NCBI GenBank assembly: GCA_036250195.1
Contig: JAVHZZ010000006.1
Span: forward strand, 78,825,369-78,889,368
DNA length: 64,000 bases
Origin: Mixophyes australis
Taxonomy: Eukaryota; Chordata; Amphibia; Anura; Limnodynastidae
Direction of reading: 5' to 3'
The translations under genes were made by a program, and so were the position numbers. The notes under the pieces are model-generated. The model ran no database searches and was not told where the DNA came from. It saw nothing but the letters and a program-made list of their open reading frames with translations. Numbering within the stretch: position 1 is the stretch's first letter; every line of letters begins with the position of its first letter. This document shows positions 47,830 to 56,350 of the stretch, piece after piece.

Positions 47830-49127
47830 TTGATAAATCTCTTCACTTGTTTAAGGTTTTAAATATCTTATGACAGTACAGATATTTACTGGTGAATTTC
47901 AATAACAATAACACCAGTAGCTTTAAGGATAAGATGAATTCCGGAATGGAGAGTAGATAGCCAATGCTATGGCTAGATTTTTATCAAGAAACATGAAGTG
48001 AAAAATCATAAGCAAGTAATCCAAATGTGAGCTTCTTTATTCAAGCACTCTGACAAGAGTCTGAACAACAATTAATGCATTTACACAGTTATATACATTT
48101 CTGGTTGCTGGGCAGACATTAGTTACACACCATGTCCTCGGACTTCCCCCACACAGTGTTTGACCTTGCAGGGGTGCACAATACATCTGGTTTCATTTGG
48201 TTACCTTGTGACCTGGAACACCCAAGTACAGTAATGTACCAATATCTCCCTCTTTGTTAGGCATAAGCTTGAGCAGACTTTTTCAATACAGACTATTTAA
48301 CTTTTATTAACTATTTAAACATAATGATATGTACACATTGATTATTTGAATTCATCCAAGGTCCATGAAATTCATAACACCAAGGATCAAGAACTAGAGG
48401 GAAATCGTCCAAAGTCTAAGGTTCAAATAGACCCTTTTGCCAGTGAGTTATCACTGATTTGTGATGCATTGTTGCTGTAGCAGTTCCTGTCTGCCTTCGT
48501 CTGGTTACTCTCTGTTTGCACTGTGGGGTTCCTGGCGCTGTGCTCTGACTGAAGTTTGGCTTCAAATTTATGCTCTGAATTGTTCCTGCTTTCCTGAGGT
48601 TTTGGGAGTCTGATGATAAATAAATTATTTGAGACTGTGACTGATATTTAAGTAAGCTTCTATTTGAATCTTCTGGCTGCCATTTCTAATACACTGCAGT
48701 TGTTCCGGCACTGTACTCTAGATGGAGATTATATGTTCATAGATACTGTGCCATCATTAGTGCGTCCAGAATCAATGGAGTGCTATATATTGGTACTTAC
48801 ACAACATGTGACGTTACTCCAGGATAACTGAATCAATTATCCAATTTTATTGTCAGGCGATATGGACAGCAGTTAGTTCAGCATATAATAACACCTGTAG
48901 CTATTCAAAACCCTGCAACCCTGACAGTCTAGAAATGCATCTTCTGTCTAGTCACTGGCCAACTAACCAGCTTCGGTCGCCCCGCCTACAACAAACAGTC
49001 TCTAATACGCCTCCCAAGCACTAATTAACCAGTAAAGGAAATAACAAACTAATTACACCCATGTGGTGCACCTGTGTGCTGTATGAAAGCAGTGGGAATT
49101 TAACCCTGTCTGCAGCCTGTACTTGCA
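47830..49127. other. Intergenic, nothing recognised
   Basis: No confident gene or family. A CTCCCTCTTTGTTAGGCATAA near 48247 resembles the CCCTCTTTGTTACATA near 49493 and may mark another Gypsy LTR border. Confidence 0.35.
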
Positions 49128-49439
49128 GGGCCTGAGTCATTAAGGAGAGCAAAGCATAAAAAAGGAATATCAATTGCACCTGGGCAAAGCCATGTTGCAT
49201 TGGAGGGGGAGGTAAATTTAAAATGTGGAGACAGATTTATAGTTGGGGTAGGGCATGTCCTAGATCAACTTTAAATTTCAGTGTAATAATAAAAGCTATT
49301 AATTATTTGGGTGTTAGATGAAAAAACAGCCAATATTTAACTTATGTGCAAAATAATAAACCAATTTGCACCCCTTGCATTGTAACATGGTTTGTCCCAG
49401 AGAACATTTACTCCTTTTTTGCCTTAATGACTCAGGCCC
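49128..49439. mobile_element. Harbinger-like MITE, TSD GCA
   Basis: Termini GGGCCTGAGTCATTAAGG and complement, flanked by GCA (49125-49127 and 49440-49442). Internally homologous, inverted, to 23485-23793. Confidence 0.82.
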
Positions 49440-49489
49440 GCAGACTCTTTCGGATTTCACCTGTCCCTATGCAGGAAAGGTGTGGCACA

Positions 49490-49984
49490 TAACCCTCTTT
49501 GTTACATACCCCCCGCAGAGAATGCATCTGTGCAAGAGACATTTAAATATTTGTGCAGACTCCCTGGCCTGTGCTCTACTGTAAAAAGGAACGCTAAAAA
49601 CCACCGAGTTACCTGGGCATTAACCTCTTTGTTCCTATGCATCCATTTTAATGACATATGGTCATGACCAAGAGCCTCTGAAGTCCATTTGACCGCTAAG
49701 CACTTCTGTTCCACTGTATTTCTTCCCTCTCAGCAAAAGTTTGGGCTGAGTTAGAGAATGGGTATCAAACCTCTTAGAAAGCACAGCACAAAAAACCCAA
49801 TCTAGATGCATCTGTTTGGAGATACAATCTCCTGCTAAAGTCCGGTGATTTGAGTATTGCTGTTGAACAAAGAGCTACTCGAAGATCTTGTCAAATAGCT
49901 TCCACTGTCTGGGCAAGTCTTTTAAAGAGCTCAGTAAGAGGTGCTGCTCTAGAGGCAAAATTCATCATAAACCGGCAATTGTAC
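49490..49984 (-). pseudogene. Gypsy RT/RNase H remnant of a second lineage
   Basis: On the - strand, YNCRFMMNFASRAAPLTELF and SPDFSRRLYLQTDAS (RNase H start) are followed by EQKCLAVKW, LKWMHRNKEVNAQVTRWFL and VEHRPGSLH. The LKWMHRNK..N.RVTRWFL signature belongs to a vertebrate Gypsy lineage different from elements A-D. Heavily decayed; bounded at 49985 by a possible LTR. Confidence 0.65.
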
Positions 49985-50790
49985 CTGTCACACGCCGGTC
50001 CCATAGCTAGGTAATGGCTTTGTGACTTGCCCTTTAAGAACTATTTTGGTGCTTGCTTTCGCTTCAGAGTCTCTACCTGTCCATAGGTGTTTTTCATTAT
50101 ATTGATTGGGACCTCCTTCTGAAGCCTATTGGTCCTAGAGGACTATTTCAAGTTCCTGTAATCATGGACTCATTGCCTGATCTTCATGTTACTCACACTG
50201 CCGTGGGTTTTGGCTGCACATCTGATCTTTTGTCTTTCTGCTGGATACTATCGGTTGCCGAAGTTACCTGTCATCGTTGCTCTCCATCGGCTCTGCTGTA
50301 TGCCAGTTCATGGTTAATCGAAAAGCTGAAGTTACGTGGTGTTATCATCTGCACACAGAACTATTCATGAGTTGTCTGCTATACCTGCGCTCATGTTGAT
50401 TGGCTCGAGGACTATTTTACTCGGCTGTTTATGTTGCGGTATGCTATGTTGAACTACAATCAAGTTTTCTTGCCAACTGTGGTTCTATGTCTGGCACGGC
50501 TAATATTATTCTGCTGATTATTATTGCTGGACTGTTATTATGAATATACTGCTAAGCCGGGAGCCTTTACTTCAATACAAGTTGTGCGCATTACCAGCTG
50601 TTGTCTAATTGTGATGAACCCTTCTTACCTGTTAACCGGATCTCCTGTGACCTGTAGTTCTACGCTCAGTTTGGATTTCGTTATCACGCTGTACTTCTAG
50701 GCAACATCTTCCTGCATGTTTCCAGTTATACTCAAGTTCCTGGATAACATATAACGTTCCTTGTTCCGCTATATGAACTATTGTGATACC
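49985..50790 (+). mobile_element. Possible LTR (TGTCACACGCC start)
   Basis: Starts TGTCACACGCCGG, interrupting the Gypsy remnant, and its sequence character is like the other LTRs. I did not find a clean right end or target duplication. Confidence 0.35.
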
Positions 50791-50795
50791 TATAA

Positions 50796-51149
50796 CTAAC
50801 TGCTAAAGTGGTATTGCTTGATCAACTTGGGTACATACTTTCCTGATATTTTATTAATTAATGGACATGTAAGTGGCCCTATCCTTCTAATATTTTCTGG
50901 TAAAAAATGACATATTTTCCACCATCCCAATCCTATTTGGGTTTTTAGATAGTCTGGACAACCGTGACTTCCAACTATTGCTGTATATATCGTTGGATTA
51001 AAAATTCCCTCCTTATGTTTACCATATGTTACTGAACAATTAGTGTCAGTTCCTGTCACCGCTATCAATTTACTAGTTAGTATCGTCAATGCCTTTTGAA
51101 TTATAACAACACATTTACAGTCTGGACAACTAAGATTATTTTCTGACAT
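50796..51149 (-). CDS. Unassigned 117-codon open frame of a retrovirus remnant
   Basis: Begins MSENNLSC with a CPDCKC cluster and four further cysteines; no clear signal peptide or hydrophobic membrane span. It starts directly after, and in frame with, the stop of the 45-codon frame upstream (stop and ATG abut). It could be an accessory gene or the beginning of a deleted gene such as env; I do not recognise it. Its integrity in an otherwise deleted provirus is notable, but chance cannot be excluded. Confidence 0.4.
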   Translation of the reverse strand: MSENNLSCPDCKCVVIIQKALTILTSKLIAVTGTDTNCSVTYGKHKEGIFNPTIYTAIVGSHGCPDYLKTQIGLGWWKICHFLPENIRRIGPLTCPLINKISGKYVPKLIKQYHFSS

Positions 51150-51287
51150 TTATACTCCCCACAGCATGTCTCTAATTCCCTCCGCTCCCCTTGATGTTTT
51201 TATGAAACAATATATTAATACTAGTACAATTATTACTATTAAAATAATTCCACCAATACACTCAGCTATTTCTTCTGAAGGTGACAT
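51150..51287 (-). CDS. 45-codon single-membrane-span open frame in retrovirus remnant
   Basis: ATG at 51287-51285. Acidic N terminus (MSPSEE), one strong hydrophobic segment at about residues 11-29 (IGGIILIVIIVLVLIYCF) and a basic C-terminal tail. A TAG lies immediately upstream in frame, so this ATG is the start. A splice-acceptor-like AG ends nine bases before the ATG after a pyrimidine-rich CTACTGTC repeat, so it may be the first frame of a spliced message from the donor at 51986. No family recognised. Confidence 0.45.
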   Translation of the reverse strand: MSPSEEIAECIGGIILIVIIVLVLIYCFIKTSRGAEGIRDMLWGV

Positions 51288-51296
51288 CTAATCTTT

Positions 51297-51340
51297 CTAA
51301 AGACAATAGACAGTAGATAGTAGACAGTGGACAGTAGACA
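51297..51340 (-). promoter_or_regulatory. Candidate retroviral splice acceptor
   Basis: On the - strand a CTACTGTC/CTACTATC repeat forms a pyrimidine-rich tract ending in TTTAG (51301-51297). Confidence 0.45.
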
Positions 51341-51980
51341 GATCTATCCTCCGACCTCAGGCGCCCCTTAACAGAGGTATCTACAAGGAACTGCGGAGAA
51401 ACCTTACCAGAATCAGTGAGCAACCTTTTTACACTTTTACCGTGTTACTCAGTTGTTATTTCTTTCAACCTCTAAGAGAGCTGAGGACCCTTGTAGACTG
51501 ATAGCTGGCCCAGTGATCGCACGTTACACAAAACAAGGTCAAGCCTCAGTCGCATGTGCAAGGTACAGTCTTTGATCAGATCAGTCTTTTCAAGGTTATG
51601 TTGTCCCCTTATACATCTCTTATCAGTACAATATCACTCAATCTTTACAGGAGCGAAGGATTCTTATAATGACCTCTCAAACCCAAGGACAATCATCTAC
51701 ACAGAACAAGGCGAGGTCTCAGCAACAAGTATAGAGGAATGCCTTTGATTATCGAGGTCAATTAATAAGTTATGTATTTGCATCCTTTTATATACATCCT
51801 GTATCGATACAAATACATACATTCACTTATCTATTTTCCACAAAAAACAAATATGTCAGGAAAACAGGTTATTCAGTAATTGTTCAAATACCCGTTATAC
51901 CATCCCCTACTGAACCCCACCTTATATCTTACAGGAAGAGCAGATAGAGTAGAGAGGTGCAAATGCACAAAACTTCAACT

Positions 51981-51986
51981 ACTCAC
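51981..51986 (-). promoter_or_regulatory. Candidate retroviral splice donor
   Basis: GTGAGT on the - strand, 71 bases downstream of the primer-binding site, where simple retroviruses usually place their major donor. Confidence 0.5.
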
Positions 51987-52056
51987 CGCATGGATTTGTC
52001 TGCTGTTCCTGAAGATTGAGGAGGTCTCTGGTCAGTCCTGGGCTGGTATGTTGAGT

Positions 52057-52074
52057 ATCCCGGACGAGCCCCCA
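52057..52074 (-). promoter_or_regulatory. Retroviral primer-binding site, tRNA-Pro type
   Basis: Sense TGGGGGCTCGTCCGGGAT is an 18-base match to the tRNA-Pro primer-binding site known from murine-leukaemia-type retroviruses. It lies five bases inside the LTR end at 52080. This identifies the neighbouring sequence as a retrovirus rather than a self-priming Gypsy element. Confidence 0.9.
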
Positions 52075-52079
52075 GTAAA

Positions 52080-52523
52080 TGTCGGGATACAGAGGCTTGG
52101 TGCCCCTACTATCGATCTCTGATAACCTGATTTCCTATGTGGTATAATGCTGTCGATAGCAGAGTGAAGAAGTGAAACACAAACAAGGTGTTGCAGTTTC
52201 AAAATCAGCTGAGGGTCTTTGCAGGCTGGCCCTTTATTTATACCCAGGGTCCAGCATTAACTGGTTAACAAGTACATATAAGGAAATCTCTTTAGCTCAG
52301 CAAATATTTCTTTGCAACAACAATACATATAAGGCAACATCCTTTGTTCAGTGCTACGTGCTTTTCCTCCCGGCCGTTTTCTTCAGTCTGGCATCCTGCT
52401 ATTGTCTGTTCTATAGGAAACACTTGTTTTTCTTCAAGGCGTAGTTCTGCATCTGTAGTATAGTTTTTAAGGCATTTCACACATATATTTTTACATCTTA
52501 ATAACTATTGTTTTATACTCTCA
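52080..52523 (-). mobile_element. Endogenous retrovirus LTR
   Basis: On the - strand it starts TGAGAGTATAAAAC, has an overlapping TATA box and polyadenylation motif (TATAAATAAAGG, 52242-52231) and ends CCCGACA before the primer-binding site. An AAAAAGAGGGGA tract abuts its U3 side (52524-52538), as expected of a polypurine tract. Confidence 0.75.
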
Positions 52524-52848
52524 CAATCCCCTCTTTTTATTACATTAAACAAATATACATGTGTTTCCTGACCCTTCCAATCATGTCATGATACAGGGCT
52601 ACCTGGTTCTCAAGCTACATTTATCCAGATTTTGACCTAAAGTCTCCATGTGGATAGAGAATTAATCATTCACAAGAGAAAGTATCCTCGCATCATTTAT
52701 TCTTTCCCTAGCAGTATTTCACTGCAGTATACACATGTCATTTTTGCTTGATTGGGGTTATTCCGTTTACATGAGGTACATACTATAGTTTTTAAGGCAT
52801 TTCACACATATATTTGTACATATTAATAACTATTAATTGTTTTATACT

Positions 52849-52855
<7 letters not shown>
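52524..52855 (-). mobile_element. Retroviral 3' internal tail with polypurine tract and second, truncated U3
   Basis: 52788-52855 repeats about 68 bases of the LTR's U3 start (TGAGAGTATAAAAC onwards). Between the two copies is a 264-base segment ending in a polypurine-like tract. Either a deleted tandem provirus or one LTR with an internal duplication would give this order. Confidence 0.6.
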
Positions 52856-52884
<29 letters not shown>

Positions 52885-53560
52885 GCCCTCCTTCATCCAC
52901 ACACTCTGTGCCCTCCTTCATCCACACACTCTGTGCCCCCTTCATCCACACACTCTGTGCCCCCTTCATCCACACACTCTGTGCCCCCTGCATCCACACA
53001 CTCTGTGCCCCCTGCATCCACACACTATGTGCCACTTGATCCACACACTCTGTACCCTTCTTCATCCACACACTCTGTGCCCTCCTTCATCCACACACTC
53101 TGTGGCCCCTGCAGCCACACACTCTGTGGCCCCTACAGCCACACACTCTGTGCCCCCTGCATCCACACACTAGGTGCCACTTGATCCACACACTCTGTAC
53201 CCTTCTTCATCCACACACTCTGTGCCCTCCTTCATCCACACACTCTGTGCCCCCTGCATCCACACACTATGTGCCACTTGATCCACACACTCTGTACCCT
53301 TCTTCATCCACACACTCTGTGCCCTCCTTCATCCACACACTCTGTGGCCCCTGCAGCCACACACTCTGTGGCCCCTGCAGCCACACACTCTGTTCCCCCT
53401 GCATCCACACACTCTGTGGCCCCTGCATCCACACACTCTGTGGCCCCTGCATCCACACACTCTGTGCCCCCTGCATCCACTCCCTCTGCCCCCTCTGCAT
53501 CCACTCCCTCTGCCCCCTCTGCATCCTCCCTCTGCCCCCTCTGCATCCTCCCACTGCATC
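52850..53560. repeat. Minisatellite, 22-24-bp unit, seeded by (CA)n
   Basis: A (CA)n run at 52851-52879 passes into about 30 units of CCACACACTCTGTGCCCCCT plus GCAT/TCAT variants, with longer blocks repeated (about 53027-53090 and 53275-53340). All long open frames here are repeat artefacts. Confidence 0.93.
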
Positions 53561-53637
53561 CTCACTCTGCCACCATTCCCCTCCGTTTCTTTACTTACCA
53601 TCCTTGACCTTCTTTCTTCTATTTCTTCTGTCTTACC

Positions 53638-53773
53638 AATCCGGCGGTGCCTGGGACCCAGCATCCTCTCTCCTGCCGCTTGTCACTGAATGTCGGGCGT
53701 GATGAAGTCATTCCCGACATTCAGTGAGAAGCGAGGAGGAAGGAGGATGCTGGGTCCTGGGTGCCGCCAGATT
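53638..53773. repeat. Long imperfect inverted repeat
   Basis: About 60-base arms around GTGATGAAGTCATT; the inner arms TCACTGAATGTCGGG/CCCGACATTCAGTGA are perfect and the outer arms share GACCCAGCATCCT/AGGATGCTGGGTC. It may be a MITE; ends not proven. Confidence 0.75.
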
Positions 53774-53863
53774 GGTACATTTTTTTTTCTCCTCCTGGCC
53801 ACGGCACCCCTGTGACAGCGCCGCCGCACCCTGGGAGGCACGGCGGACACTTTGGAAACCTAG

Positions 53864-54329
53864 GTGCTAGTCAATTAGCTGTTACCTACATTAAGAAAAT
53901 TTTTAGGATTAATGGATGTCCTAAGGAGATCATCTCCGATCGTGGGGTCCAGTTCATTTCTCGTTTTTAGAGAGCTTTTTGTAAAAATCTAGGCACTGAC
54001 TTAAAGTTTTCATCCAGGTATCACCCCCAAACTAATGGCCAAACAGAGCGAATAAATCAGGACCTGGAGACATTCCTTCGGTGCTTTTTTTCCAAGAATT
54101 AAAACAACTGCTCTCAGCTCCTCCCTTGAGCCGAATTTTGTCATAAGCATCATGTCCATGAGTCTACAGGATTTTCTCCTTTCTTTATTGGGACCCACCC
54201 CATGCTTATGGACCCTTTTATTTCCTCTGGCTTCTTTGTTCTTGCTGCTGATTCTTGTCTTTGAAAGTTTTCGCTCATTTGGTCTCGGACTAAAGTAAAA
54301 CTGCTTAAAGCCACTCAACATTATAAGAC
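53864..54329 (+). pseudogene. Gypsy remnant D, integrase core (split by element C)
   Basis: The + strand frame contains YIKKIFRINGCPKEIISDRG, VQFISRF, then after a stop [19 protein letters not shown] with the second and third integrase catalytic residues. Frame breaks follow. It stops at the AAGAC duplication of element C and resumes at 62761. Confidence 0.82.
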
Positions 54330-54543
54330 TGTCACGGCACTAGGAGTCTTTACCCAGGGATCACCAGATGGTAGGCTTACCAGAGCAATGTAGATGGTAA
54401 TAGGGTACTCTGGTAGCTGGGTGATCACGGAACATGAAATGATGGCTGATGAGATGCTCAGGAAAGTCTATGACTAGCAACACTGGTAATAAGGAGGTAA
54501 TAATACACAAGGAACTGTATGGACAAGGGCACGTGGAGGTAGT

Positions 54544-54803
54544 CAGTGGTCTGCGATAGCAAGTTGTACCACTGCTATAGTGAGGAGGAATGTCCAACAG
54601 AAACAAGGAGGTGATCAGAGTCAGCGGTCTGCGGATAGCAAGTTGTACCGCTGTCTGAGTGAAGGAATGGAATCCAAGTGGAGGTATCCGGGTAGTCAGT
54701 GGTCTGCGGTAGCAAGTTGTACCACTGCTATGTGAGAGGATAATGGAACAGGTGATACCGGAAACAGGGATCAGTGGTCTGACATCAGCAAGTTGTACCA
54801 CTG
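54544..54803. repeat. Four covarying hairpins in element C LTR
   Basis: Stems CAGTGGT/ACCACTG in three copies and CAGCGGT/ACCGCTG in the second, with the core CTGC..AGCAAGTTGT between the arms. The T-A to C-G change in both arms keeps pairing. The same four are in the other LTR (60887-61148). Confidence 0.85.
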
Positions 54804-55559
54804 AATATATATGTGAGGAGGTGCACGGGGAGAGACTGCAACACAGGATATACACAGGCACCTTATACACGATCCACAGTAATATGCACAATATATATAT
54901 ATATAAATGACTGAGCAGGTCTGCAAATCTAGAAAGTCTCTTGAAGTAGTCCAGCACAAGATAACACAGTCAATGATGGCAATAGACTCAGCGGATAGCA
55001 GACTCCAGAGAGAACCAAACACAGTCCAGCAAGATATGCAATACACAGCACAGTCAATGAGAAGTATGCATACCGTGGTTCAGAAGTAGGCAGTCAGATA
55101 GGAGTGCAGCGGTACCTGAGCGGCCGGAGGCCGACTGGATGGGAAGTCCCTGGATAGGTGAGGCAGCGGTCTAGTAGGTGCAGCGCACAGGTGAGTAGAC
55201 CAACAGGGACACGAATCCACAGGAATCAGCAACACGTGGAACTGGACTCATAGGGGACCCAGGAGAATGGAGATGATCCAGCAGAGGGTAGTAGATGAGA
55301 TACAAAACCAATGCTGACAGGAGGGTAGAGACCAGTGGAACACGTGAAGGCGTGGAGAGCGGATCAGCAGGAGATGGACGATAGCGCTGACCACAGCAGC
55401 AGGACTCAGCGGCACACGGAGGTAACCAGTAGCAACCAAAGGTACCAACAGCGATAGGACACAGGAGAGCAGAGCAGACCAGGAGCTGTTGATCACGAAG
55501 TGTAGCAGATGGCAATGAAAGCAGCAGTCTCGAGGAAAACACAGAAGAGCTGAGATGAG

Positions 55560-56100
55560 TCTGCAGTGCACAGGGCAGCGGATAGGAATCAGCTAACAGT
55601 CACGATGATGAACACAGGCGAGTTGCCAGCAGGAGACTGTAGTGCACGGAGGCAGCGGATAGGAATCAGCTAGCAGTCACGATGATGAACACAGGCGAGT
55701 TGCAACCAGGAGACTGTAGTGCACGGAGGCAGCGGATAGGAATCAGCTAGCAGTCACGATGATGAACACAGGCGAGTTGCAAGCAGGAGACTGTAGTGCA
55801 CGGAGGCAGCGGATAGGAATCAGCAAACAGACTTGATGAGGAGCAGGTGAGTGGAAGTGAAGTAAAAGCTGGAGTGCACGGAGGCAGCGGATAGCAATGA
55901 GCAAACAGTCACAATGATATACAATAGCGTTGAAGTGGTTTAGAAGACTGTAGTGCACGGAGGCAGCGGATAGGAATCAGCAAACAGTCACAATGATATA
56001 TAATAGCGTTGAAGTGGTTTAGAAGACTGTAGTGCACGGAGGCAGCGGATAGGAATCAGCAAACAGTCACGATGATACAGTTGATGGTAGAAGTGGTATG
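55560..56100. repeat. 77-bp tandem array in element C 3' LTR
   Basis: About seven units with AGTGCACGGAGGCAGCGGAT and AGGAATCAGC; some steps are exactly 77 bases (agtgcacgga at 55641, 55718, 55795). Duplicated in the other LTR at about 61905-62445. Confidence 0.88.
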
Positions 56101-56350
56101 GGAACCACAGTAGTAGAAGTGGTTTGGAAACCACAGAGATAGAAGTGGTTTGGAAACCACAGGAATCAGCAGCGCTGAATACACGAGGAATACAGGAACA
56201 CCTTCAGAGACTCATGGGGAATGAGACTCCAAGATCAGGCAACGTGGTGTTGACCACAGGTGCTTAATATAGGGAGTGTTGCCTGATCTGCCAATTGAGT
56301 TAAAGGGATATACACTGAAGTATAGAAAAGGGCTGCGCATGCGCAGACCC

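Noticed and set aside
52814..53702. Proline/serine/histidine-rich and tryptophan-rich open frames
   Set aside because: Pure minisatellite translation on both strands.
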